A stretch of DNA of 64,000 bases from Leifsonia aquatica H1aii (GTDB lineage: Bacteria; Actinomycetota; Actinomycetes; Actinomycetales; Microbacteriaceae): NCBI RefSeq assembly GCF_000633535.1, contig NZ_AYMR01000009.1:248001-312000 (forward strand), read 5' to 3'. The notes beneath the pieces are model-generated. The model was not told where the DNA came from. It worked only from the letters and a program-made list of their open reading frames with translations, and made no database searches. How positions within the stretch are numbered: position 1 is the first letter of the stretch; every line of letters begins with the position of its first letter. Positions 16,764 through 23,878 of this stretch are shown piece by piece. The position numbers and the translations under genes are program-made.

Positions 16764-18317
16764 CTACTTCGAGACCTTGTCCGATCGCAGGTCGTTGCCC
16801 TTCGCGCCGTTGTCGCCGGTGCCCTTGTTCTTGCCCTGCTCGGGGTTGGCGGCCTGCTTGCCTGCGTCGCCTGAGGCGCCCTGGTCGGCGGGCGCGGCGG
16901 AGGCCTTCGCCTTGGCCTGGAGCTTGAGGCTCTTGAGGTTGTTCGGGCTCATCCAGCCGTCCGGGACTTCGTTGCCGGTGATTTCGAGCAGCTCCGAGAT
17001 GCGGGCTTCGATCGGCTCGGGGTTGAACAGCCCGCTATTCAGCGCAAGGATCAGCGCCTGCAGCTCGCGGTACTGGTCCGCGGCGTCGTCGAGAGAGGAG
17101 AACGTGACCTGCAGCTTCTCCGCGTCGGCACCCATCCAGAGGAGGATGCGACGGTCGAAGTCGATGTGGCGCTGGCGGCGAGCCTCCATGGCGAGTCGCG
17201 TGGGCAGGTCGAGGGTCGAGGCCGAGCCGTAGCTCGAGCCCGCGGAGCCGGGGTCGGACGACAGGGAGACGACGGAGACCTCGAGGGCGGCGGCGACGAT
17301 CGCAAGGAGGCTGCGGCCGGAGTCGAAGTCGTAGCCCTTGCCGGCGGTCGGAAGTGGCACCAGCGCGTTCGCGCCGATGAGCGTGGAGCCCGCCTCGGAG
17401 GGCTGCGCGATGCGGGCGGCGACGTTCTCGGTCTCCTTCTTGGTGCCGGCGGCCACCTGGAAGGCGAACTGCGCCATGGCGTCGGACATGACCTTGCCCG
17501 ACATGATGAAGTCGCGGTAGACCTTCGCCCAGGCGAACGCGGTGAGCGCGTCGGGGACGCCGAACGCCCAGCCGACCTGCGAGTTGACGTGCATGTCGAA
17601 GATCACTCGGGCGTCGGGGGCCTTCTCACCCTCCTTGACGATGACCTGGAAGCCGGGCCTGTTCCGGCGGTCGTATGCGAGGTCGGTGTAGTGCCACTCC
17701 TTGACGGCCTTCGGGGCGCCGGTCTGGGCGTCGACGGTCGAGTAGTCGTCGTAGTCGATCCGGTAGGCGATGATTTCGTCGGGGCGTCGCGGGTTCACCT
17801 GGATCGCGCCAACGTACTCGAGCGACCAGGGCTCGAGGGAGTGGTCTGAGGGGTCGCCGAGCACGAGGTAGATGCTGTCGGTGTAGAGGGCGCTCTCACG
17901 CTCGTCATGCGCCTGGGCGCCGAAGAAGGCGTGCTGGTTCAGGGGATCGCGGACGTACTTCGCCGTCTGCTTCTTGATGCCGGAGCCCTCGGGGAGCGCG
18001 TCGTCGTTGTAGTGGATGCCGCCGCGCCAGATGTTGTTGGTGCGAAGGCGGAGACCGCGCTGCATGTGGACGTTCCCGAGAGCGTTGCGCATCTTGCGCG
18101 ACCATTCCTTGAGCTGGTCGAGGTCAGGCCCGGTGGACACCTCGGAGGTGCCGAAGACCTTGGACCAGCCGACGTCCTCCGCCTCGAGCATGGCGTTCCA
18201 GCGGAGCTGCTCGCGGAGGCCCTGCGATACCGCCTGCTCTCGGTCGAGCACCGCCTCGAGGGCGGCAAGGCGGTCTTCCTGGAGCACCAGCTCGGCTACA
18301 ACGACTTCTTCACTCAC
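16764..18317 (-). CDS. Phage portal protein
   Basis: A 517-residue portal, the dodecameric DNA channel at one capsid vertex. The GTG at 18317 (MSEEVVV) is chosen because TAAGAT lies 7 nt upstream; the longer frame would run into the terminase gene. Supporting features are its place between terminase and protease, the length, the N-terminal alpha/beta region with RGLRLRTNNIWRGG and the C-terminal helical part with WMSPNNLKSLKLQ followed by a low-complexity Lys/Gly/Asp tail, as in SPP1-type portals. It is the only gene of its transcription unit; another late promoter follows its stop. Confidence 0.8.
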   Translation of the reverse strand: MSEEVVVAELVLQEDRLAALEAVLDREQAVSQGLREQLRWNAMLEAEDVGWSKVFGTSEVSTGPDLDQLKEWSRKMRNALGNVHMQRGLRLRTNNIWRGGIHYNDDALPEGSGIKKQTAKYVRDPLNQHAFFGAQAHDERESALYTDSIYLVLGDPSDHSLEPWSLEYVGAIQVNPRRPDEIIAYRIDYDDYSTVDAQTGAPKAVKEWHYTDLAYDRRNRPGFQVIVKEGEKAPDARVIFDMHVNSQVGWAFGVPDALTAFAWAKVYRDFIMSGKVMSDAMAQFAFQVAAGTKKETENVAARIAQPSEAGSTLIGANALVPLPTAGKGYDFDSGRSLLAIVAAALEVSVVSLSSDPGSAGSSYGSASTLDLPTRLAMEARRQRHIDFDRRILLWMGADAEKLQVTFSSLDDAADQYRELQALILALNSGLFNPEPIEARISELLEITGNEVPDGWMSPNNLKSLKLQAKAKASAAPADQGASGDAGKQAANPEQGKNKGTGDNGAKGNDLRSDKVSK

Positions 18318-18324
18318 GCCAGCG

Positions 18325-18360
18325 ATCTTACAGTCAGTTCTCAGGGTTTTCCCAGAAACT
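18325..18360 (-). promoter_or_regulatory. Late-type leaderless promoter of the portal gene
   Basis: Plus-strand units TCCCAGAAACT (18350-18360) and TCTCAGGGTTT (18339-18349), 8 bp, then TAAGAT on the minus strand (18330-18325), 7 bp, then GTG at 18317. It overlaps the last codon of the terminase gene. Confidence 0.78.
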
Positions 18361-20176
18361 AAAGAGGGGTTCCCACTGCGTTCCGTCGGATGTTGAGCAT
18401 CTCGAAGGGGTCGCGCATCACCGTGGTGCCCTTCTTCATCTTGTTCACGGGGTCGTCGAGCCCGGGAAGGAGGGCTGAGGCGTAGATGCACGTGTCTGCC
18501 GCGTCGGGCGACTTGACGCCTCGCTTCTTCATTGACTCCTTGCTCTCGATGAGCATGGCGTTGTAGGGCGGCGCGACCTCGTAGAGGATGTCGCCGAGCT
18601 GCTCGAGGAGTAGCGCATCCTCGGGATCGAGGTCGATGAGCCCCTTCTCCATGCGGTCGCGCATCTTGTCGTACTGGAAGGCGCGATCGTTCTTGTGCAC
18701 GTTGGGATCGGGCGCCGAGCGCGAACCGAGCATCGAGATGATGGTGTACGGCGGATTGGCGCCGGCGACGGAGAACAGGGCGTCGATGAGGCCCTGGCCG
18801 ATGCCCGAGCCGTCGATTCGGACCTGCTGGACGCCCAGGTTGACGGCGTGCTGATGGATGAGCGTGGCCTGGCCGACCGTGTGCAGGAGTCCGCCGTTGG
18901 GGTCGTTCTCCACGCGGTCGGTGAAGGGCTTGCCCCGGAAGCTGTCGACGTAGCGAATGCGCGCGCCTTCAACATCGGAGACGTTCCCCAGCTCGCTCGT
19001 GACGTGGCCGTCATCGTGGACGGTCTCGACCCACTCGTACATGAGGCCGGACTCGGAGAGGTAGAGGAAGGTCGAGTCGCCGGACTCTGCGCGGGCGACG
19101 TCGACGCCGAGGAAGCGCCGGCTATCGTCCGGGATGAAGCACTCGGCGTCCCGAGCCTTGCCGAGCGCGTACTCCGAGAAGAGGTTGTTGCCCTCGTCGT
19201 AGGCGAACATGCCGAGCACCCGGGAGCGGAAGCGCGGGGAGTCGACACCGTACTCGAGGCGCTTCTCCTCGACGTAAGTGGGGCCGGAGAGCGAGCGCAG
19301 TGCCTCGGCGGAGAGCCCGAGGCCGAGCGGCAGGAGGTCGTGTTCGGCCTTGCGCGGGCAGTCGTCGGCGCAGAGCCCGCCTCCGTGGAAGTTGGGGGAG
19401 TCGAGCACCGAGATAGCGTGCAAATCCCAGGAGACGCCGTAGGGTTCGCCGGTCTTCTCGTTGATCTTGCCGGAGAAGATGGCACCCAGTCGCGACGCTG
19501 GGTTCGTCGGGTTGGCGATCAGCAGACGGCGCGAGGTGTCGTTCGAGGTGATGTTGGAGAGCGAGTCGATCATCGCCTCGTTCAGGCCCACCGCCTCGTC
19601 GCCGATGGCGAGGACGTACTGGGCATGGATGCCCTGGAAGGCGTCCTCCTTATGGTCCGGCGGCTTGCGACCCTGGGCGATGAGCACGCCGAGCGAGGTC
19701 TTCCACTCGTCGTTGCCGGTGATGTAGCCGGGGAGCTGGTGGTCCGGGTAGCCGGCGGTGTCCTTGCCCTCGGCCTGCAGGCGCTTGAACTCCTTGTGGC
19801 GGTCGATCGACTTCGCCATGAGTCCACGGATTTCGCGCCAGAGGATCGCCTTGACCTGTGCGGCTGATGGAGCGGTGGTCGCCACGAATGCGGAGCCGAG
19901 CGGGTGCACGTCGATCCACCAGCACACAAGCACGGCGGAGAGGAACGACTTGCCGACACCGTGGCCGGCGCGCACGGCGACGGACTTCTTCTTGCCGATG
20001 GCGATGGCGTAGGCAATCTCCTGCTGCTTCCACCACAGGTCGACGTCGAGGATGTCCTTGGCCCACAGCACCGGGTCGGTGATGTACTTCGCCTTGCGTG
20101 CGTCGGCGCGCAGACCGTCCTCGACGTGGGGGAGGAGGTCTGTGAGCCAGCCGGCGTCGGCGACCGCCATGCTCAC
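18359..20176 (-). CDS. Terminase large subunit
   Basis: A 605-residue DNA-packaging motor. Walker A is RAGHGVGKSFLS (70-80), the ATPase acidic motif is VLAIGDEAVGL near 190, and the RNase H-like nuclease begins at FLGVDVARAESGDST near 345 with a further acidic site around RIDGSGIGQG near 450. Length is normal. It overlaps the small subunit by 4 bp and is transcribed with it. ATG 20170 (MAVADAG) is an alternative start. Confidence 0.92.
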   Translation of the reverse strand: MSMAVADAGWLTDLLPHVEDGLRADARKAKYITDPVLWAKDILDVDLWWKQQEIAYAIAIGKKKSVAVRAGHGVGKSFLSAVLVCWWIDVHPLGSAFVATTAPSAAQVKAILWREIRGLMAKSIDRHKEFKRLQAEGKDTAGYPDHQLPGYITGNDEWKTSLGVLIAQGRKPPDHKEDAFQGIHAQYVLAIGDEAVGLNEAMIDSLSNITSNDTSRRLLIANPTNPASRLGAIFSGKINEKTGEPYGVSWDLHAISVLDSPNFHGGGLCADDCPRKAEHDLLPLGLGLSAEALRSLSGPTYVEEKRLEYGVDSPRFRSRVLGMFAYDEGNNLFSEYALGKARDAECFIPDDSRRFLGVDVARAESGDSTFLYLSESGLMYEWVETVHDDGHVTSELGNVSDVEGARIRYVDSFRGKPFTDRVENDPNGGLLHTVGQATLIHQHAVNLGVQQVRIDGSGIGQGLIDALFSVAGANPPYTIISMLGSRSAPDPNVHKNDRAFQYDKMRDRMEKGLIDLDPEDALLLEQLGDILYEVAPPYNAMLIESKESMKKRGVKSPDAADTCIYASALLPGLDDPVNKMKKGTTVMRDPFEMLNIRRNAVGTPL

Positions 20177-20703
20177 TGCTGCTCGATCCTCTTCTCGACC
20201 GTCTCGACGGCGGCCGGGAGCTTGAGCAGGAAGACCTCCTGGACCTCGGCGGTCGGGACGTCGTGACGACGCGCCAGCTCGTCGGCGGCGGCGAGCATGG
20301 CGACCTGGATCGCCGCGAGCATGATCCGGGCCTGGCCTTCGCGGACCTGGTTGGCGAGCTTCTCCGGGTCGATGCGGTTCTTGTTGATCTGGTCCTGCTT
20401 CATCTTGAGCGCCTTGAGCGCCGTGTTGATGTGCTGGACGCTTCCGGCTTCGATTCCCGTGCGCAGGCTCGAGATGATGTCGTTGATCGACTCGAGGAGG
20501 AGCTGTTCCTGCTCGAAGTACGTGAGCCAGTTGCGATTCTCGAGCAGGTCTCGGACGCGCTGTGCGGCCTGCTCAGGCGACACCACGCCATTGACGGCCT
20601 GCGACATCTCCTTGGGGCTGAGGCCGTCAGAGGCGGCGCGCAGGAGCTTCCGGTCGAGGGGACCGTTCGCGAGACCGCGCTCGTACTTCTGGACTTCTGC
20701 CAC
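20173..20703 (-). CDS. Terminase small subunit
   Basis: A 176-residue helical protein directly before TerL. An N-terminal HTH-like part (SDGLSPKEMSQAVNGVVSPEQAAQ) would bind the packaging site; the middle is coiled coil for oligomerisation. GTG 20703 lies 6 nt from TAGAGT, so the message is leaderless. Confidence 0.78.
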   Translation of the reverse strand: MAEVQKYERGLANGPLDRKLLRAASDGLSPKEMSQAVNGVVSPEQAAQRVRDLLENRNWLTYFEQEQLLLESINDIISSLRTGIEAGSVQHINTALKALKMKQDQINKNRIDPEKLANQVREGQARIMLAAIQVAMLAAADELARRHDVPTAEVQEVFLLKLPAAVETVEKRIEQQ

Positions 20704-20709
20704 GCGACT

Positions 20710-20744
20710 ACTCTAGGGTGGCTCTCGGGAAACTCCCAGGAAAC
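20710..20744 (-). promoter_or_regulatory. Late-type leaderless promoter of the terminase operon
   Basis: The best copy: plus-strand units TCCCAGGAAAC (20734-20744) and TCTCGGGAAAC (20723-20733), 7 bp, TAGAGT on the minus strand (20715-20710), 6 bp, GTG at 20703. Confidence 0.82.
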
Positions 20745-20750
20745 GGGTGG

Positions 20751-20793
20751 CGAGAGCCCCGGTCGACTTGAACTCGGCCGGGGCTCTCGTTTT
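20751..20793 (+). terminator. Terminator upstream of the terminase promoter
   Basis: Perfect 12-bp stem CGAGAGCCCCGG (20751-20762) / CCGGGGCTCTCG (20778-20789), 15-nt loop, then TTTT on the plus strand. It shields the late promoter region; the IS element inserted at its T-tract. Confidence 0.72.
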
Positions 20794-20800
20794 GGGCTTG
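20786..20800. repeat. Target-site duplication, left copy
   Basis: CTCGTTTTGGGCTTG, identical to 23659-23673; flanks the IS481-type element. Confidence 0.9.
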
Positions 20801-20931
20801 TGTCATGTCGCAGGAGATGGGTGACGGTTCTGTATCAGGACATCGGTGACAGTTTGGGTGGTCTTGGTGGTGACACTTCATGGCGGGGGCGCTGGTTGTT
20901 CTCGTGACTCCGGCATTGCAGCGGCCATGAG

Positions 20932-20963
20932 GGAGGGGTGCGAGCAAAGGCTCGCACCCCTCC
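20932..20963. terminator. Hairpin terminator inside the IS, after the cargo genes
   Basis: Perfect 14-bp stem GGAGGGGTGCGAGC (20932-20945) / GCTCGCACCCCTCC (20950-20963) with loop AAAG, 31 bp beyond the stop of the 75-residue cargo gene. Confidence 0.75.
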
Positions 20964-20994
20964 GGAATCGTCTATTCGGTTTTCACCGTCTTGG

Positions 20995-21222
20995 TTAGGT
21001 CGGGTGGTTGATGCGTGCTGGGGCCTGCTTGCGAGAACGCAGCCGCCGGTATCTCTGTCCGAGGAAGTAGAGGCCTGGTGCTCCGAGCGCGGTCGCGAGG
21101 ATTGCCTGCATCGTGGCGTTGAGCATCACCAGGACGGCGGCCATGGCCGCGCCGACGAGCAACGACACGAAGAAGTCCTCTACGAGGTAGTAAAGCGACT
21201 TCGGTTCTTTAGCACTTGACAT
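20995..21222 (-). CDS. Small membrane protein, IS cargo
   Basis: A 75-residue protein with two hydrophobic helices (about 17-34 and 38-54) and a basic C-terminal tail (RYRRLRSRKQ). It overlaps the end of the secreted-protein gene by 14 bp, so the two are coupled. The pairing of a secreted protein with a tiny inner-membrane protein is typical of effector/immunity pairs, but that role is inferred. Confidence 0.65.
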   Translation of the reverse strand: MSSAKEPKSLYYLVEDFFVSLLVGAAMAAVLVMLNATMQAILATALGAPGLYFLGQRYRRLRSRKQAPARINHPT

Positions 21223-22141
21223 CGTAGATCAGCCCCGGTCCGACGTATGGAATGTTCAACTGGATGCAACGTCCTGCCTTGAGGGCGTTGGTGGCGGCGT
21301 TCTTGACGATCTGGAAACCCAGGTTTGCCACAGTAGTACAGGCCGCACCAGCAAGCCCGCCGATGATGCAGAGATAGGAGAACATCTGCCCGGCGCTGGC
21401 GAAGTCGGCGGCCTGTTTCGTCTCTGCCTTAGTGAATTTCGCCGTCCTACCCCACCACAGCCAGGTAACCGACGGATCTGCGACCACCGGGAACGCTGTC
21501 GTGGCGGTGAAGTCTACGACCTGGGTGAGCGTGTTGCCATTCAGCTCGTAGTGCGTGGGGACGGCTACGCCGTTAGCGTCTTTCGCCCACGGTGCAGCGA
21601 TGTAGGCGAGGGTAGCGCCGTCACCGTTCACGACGAAGTAGGCCTCGCCCGCCTGAAGTATCTGGCCCCCGTCTGGAACGGTGAGTGCGTAATCATACCG
21701 TTTCGGGGCGATTGCAGCGGTGATGACCGTGTTGATTTGAATCGAGCCGTCGGTTGTGACTACGGGGACCGAGCTGGAGCCGTTGTTGTTGTCGTAGGAG
21801 ACGACACCGTCTTTCTCGACGTTTACGTTGCTGGCGCCGCCGGCGTAAGGCAGCCCCACCGACAGCACGCCCGCCGCGGTGCCGAGCGTGATGCCCGAAA
21901 CCGGGTCAATCGGGACAGTGACATCCGCCCCCGACACCTGCGCATCGATCGCGTTCTCACCCGAATCTGTCGTCGCGACTGCCGCAGCGTTGTTTGCAGT
22001 CTCCGGCGTCGCGCTCGTCACCGTGCCGAGGACGTCACCTGCGCCGTTGTCTGCAAGCGCGGGTGCAGCGCCCAACAGTGCTAGCGACATGATCACTGTC
22101 GTTACGATCGCCGCTTCCCCCAGATATTTCCTGATCCGCAT
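21209..22141 (-). CDS. Secreted protein of unknown function, IS cargo
   Basis: A 310-residue protein with a clear Sec signal peptide (hydrophobic 10-28, probable cleavage after ALA at 28-30). The middle is a Val/Thr/Asp-rich beta domain. The C-terminal 75 residues contain four Cys and a Gly/Ala hydrophobic helix (IIGGLAGAACTTVANLGF), reminiscent of membrane-active peptides. Family not recognised. Together with the following membrane gene it is the passenger of the IS481-type element. Its base composition is less GC-rich than the phage genes around it, which fits horizontal origin. Confidence 0.7.
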   Translation of the reverse strand: MRIRKYLGEAAIVTTVIMSLALLGAAPALADNGAGDVLGTVTSATPETANNAAAVATTDSGENAIDAQVSGADVTVPIDPVSGITLGTAAGVLSVGLPYAGGASNVNVEKDGVVSYDNNNGSSSVPVVTTDGSIQINTVITAAIAPKRYDYALTVPDGGQILQAGEAYFVVNGDGATLAYIAAPWAKDANGVAVPTHYELNGNTLTQVVDFTATTAFPVVADPSVTWLWWGRTAKFTKAETKQAADFASAGQMFSYLCIIGGLAGAACTTVANLGFQIVKNAATNALKAGRCIQLNIPYVGPGLIYDVKC

Positions 22142-22320
22142 TGTGTTTCAACTTTCTTGTCGAGACCAATGGAACTGACAGTGCTCGCCACCCGCCCTGC
22201 GGAGCGATCGGATCAGCTACCCCCTGGATGGCGAACGTAACAGCCGCCGACCACGGCCCGCAATCCCGCGGCTCCAGCGGACGCAAACGGCCAGGAGCGT
22301 TTGGTTGGGAGGCTCATCGA

Positions 22321-23598
22321 GTGACAGCGAATGAACCTATCGATCCCCGAATCCGTCTCGCGATCGCACAGTGGCCCGACGATGCGCCGCATGGTGCCAT
22401 CTCGACGTTCTGCATTGAGCACAGCATCTCACGCAAGTCGTTCTACGAGTTACGAAAACGCGCGCAGACGGAGGGGCCGGCGGCAGTGCTCGAGCCGCGG
22501 TCCAGACGTCCGAAGTCAAGTCCAGCGCGGATTCAGGACAACATGAAGTCTCAGGCGCTACAGGTGAGAGCCGCCTTGGAATTGTCCGGTCTGGACCACG
22601 GGCCCATCAGCGTGCACGACAGGATGCGCTCGATGGGAATCGACAGTGTGCCCTCGATCGCATCGCTGGCCCGAATTTTCCGGGAAGCGGGAGTGGCCAA
22701 ACTTGAGCCAAAGAAGAAACCTCGATCGGCATGGCGGCGGTTCGTCTATCCAGCACCGAATGCGTGCTGGCAACTCGACGCCACCGAGTACGTCCTCACC
22801 GGTGGCCGTAAGTGCGTCATCTTCCAACTGATTGACGATCACTCCCGCTTCGCAGTCGCTTCTCATGTCGCATGGGGTGAAACTTCCGAGGCCGCCGTGG
22901 CGATATTCGACAAGGGGGTTCGTGCGCATGGAGTGCCCCAACGGCTCCTGTCCGATAACGGGGCAGCGCTGAACCCCTCGCGTCGTGGGATCCTGGGCCA
23001 ACTAGTGAAACACGCCTCCGCCCTAGGAACCGAGGCCATCACCGGCAAACCCTACAAGCCGACCACTCAGGGCAAGAACGAACGTTTTCACCAAACCCTG
23101 TTCCGCTACCTCGACAAGCAACCCCTGGCAACCACCCTGGCAGAGCTCCAGGGTCAGGTTGACACGTTCGACCGCATCTACAACACCCAGCGTCCCCACC
23201 AGGGACTCCCCGGACGCGCGACGCCCCAAACAGCGTGGGATGCCACCCCGAAGGCGGACGCACCCCGACCCAAACCAGAACAGCCCCTCTTCGCCCGAAC
23301 GGCCAGCAAACGCTTCCACCGCGCGCCCGCACCGACCGAACTGCCAGACGGCGTCGTCCTCAGAAACCTGAGCAGCGCCGGCACGTTCACACTCGGACGA
23401 GTCACCTACATCGTCGGCGGCCAGTACCGCTTCCAGCAGGTCCTAGCCATCGTTGACGGCGACACGATCACCGTCTCCAACCTCGACGGCGAGATCCTTA
23501 TCGAGCACACCCGCCCACCCGCCGGGGTGACCTACGTCGGCAACGGCAGACCCAGCGGCCCACGCCCCAAAAACTCCACAACGTCACCGAAGTCCTGA
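22321..23598 (+). CDS. IS481-family transposase
   Basis: A 425-residue DDE transposase. The N-terminal HTH (residues 12-55, SISRKSFYELRKRAQ) binds the ends. The catalytic triad is Asp153 (WQLDATEY), Asp212 (LLSDNGAAL) and Glu254 (GKNERFHQTL), followed by YNTQRPHQGL, the usual IS481/IS3-type C-terminal motif. GTG 22321 is taken as start because the upstream frame lacks coding character. It appears intact and probably active. The 179-bp gap between it and the divergent cargo gene holds both promoters. Confidence 0.92.
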   Translation: MTANEPIDPRIRLAIAQWPDDAPHGAISTFCIEHSISRKSFYELRKRAQTEGPAAVLEPRSRRPKSSPARIQDNMKSQALQVRAALELSGLDHGPISVHDRMRSMGIDSVPSIASLARIFREAGVAKLEPKKKPRSAWRRFVYPAPNACWQLDATEYVLTGGRKCVIFQLIDDHSRFAVASHVAWGETSEAAVAIFDKGVRAHGVPQRLLSDNGAALNPSRRGILGQLVKHASALGTEAITGKPYKPTTQGKNERFHQTLFRYLDKQPLATTLAELQGQVDTFDRIYNTQRPHQGLPGRATPQTAWDATPKADAPRPKPEQPLFARTASKRFHRAPAPTELPDGVVLRNLSSAGTFTLGRVTYIVGGQYRFQQVLAIVDGDTITVSNLDGEILIEHTRPPAGVTYVGNGRPSGPRPKNSTTSPKS

Positions 23599-23658
23599 GA
23601 CACCAACTGTCGCCGGTCTCCTGATACAGAACTGTCACCGATGTCGCGAGACAAGACA

Positions 23659-23673
23659 CTCGTTTTGGGCTTG
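23659..23673. repeat. Target-site duplication, right copy
   Basis: CTCGTTTTGGGCTTG, identical to 20786-20800. Confidence 0.9.
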
Positions 23674-23686
23674 CGCTCGGCCCCAA

Positions 23687-23702
23687 TCGAACATATGTTC
23701 GA
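23687..23702. promoter_or_regulatory. Perfect LexA (SOS) box
   Basis: TCGAACATATGTTCGA is a full palindrome and fits the actinobacterial SOS consensus TCGAAC-N4-GTTCGA at every specified base. It ends 3 bp before the ATG of the 55-codon gene, so LexA bound here would block its promoter. Confidence 0.85.
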
Positions 23703-23705
23703 TAC

Positions 23706-23873
23706 ATGGGATGGGGAAGGTCGAACGAAGAAGGTTTCCGGGGTCAGTACCCGGCGCCGCTGGATTGGGATGCGATCGAGCAGGAGTTACTCGCAAAGGC
23801 GGCAGGAGACAGCGAACCGCCCCAGCGCGGTCGGGATACGCCGGGGCGGCCGGTGAGCGACGAGCAGGACTAG
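23706..23873 (+). CDS. Small SOS-controlled phage protein
   Basis: A 55-residue acidic protein (MGWGRSNEEGFRG..., DWDAIEQELLAKAAG) with one predicted amphipathic helix near 19-33 and a charged tail. It starts at the first ATG after a perfect LexA box and has phage-like codon use. The short distance suggests a leaderless or nearly leaderless message. By analogy with Tum of phage 186, it could be an antirepressor coupling DNA damage to induction; no sequence similarity to Tum is claimed. It ends 6 bp before the convergent DGQHR gene. Confidence 0.65.
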   Translation: MGWGRSNEEGFRGQYPAPLDWDAIEQELLAKAAGDSEPPQRGRDTPGRPVSDEQD

Positions 23874-23878
23874 GGGGC

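Larger units (their letters stand above)
20801..23658 (+). mobile_element. IS481-family transposon with cargo genes (2,858 bp)
   Basis: The two ends are inverted copies: the left reads TGTCATGTCGCAGGAGATGG from 20801 and the right, on the other strand from 23658, reads TGTCTTGTCTCGCGACATCG. Both then share GGTGAC(G/A)GTTCTGTATCAGGA and a second GACAGTT, so each end carries tandem transposase-binding repeats. A 15-bp target duplication surrounds it. Inside are an IS481-type DDE transposase (plus strand) and a secreted-protein/membrane-protein pair (minus strand). The intact repeats suggest a recent insertion into the phage. Confidence 0.9.
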
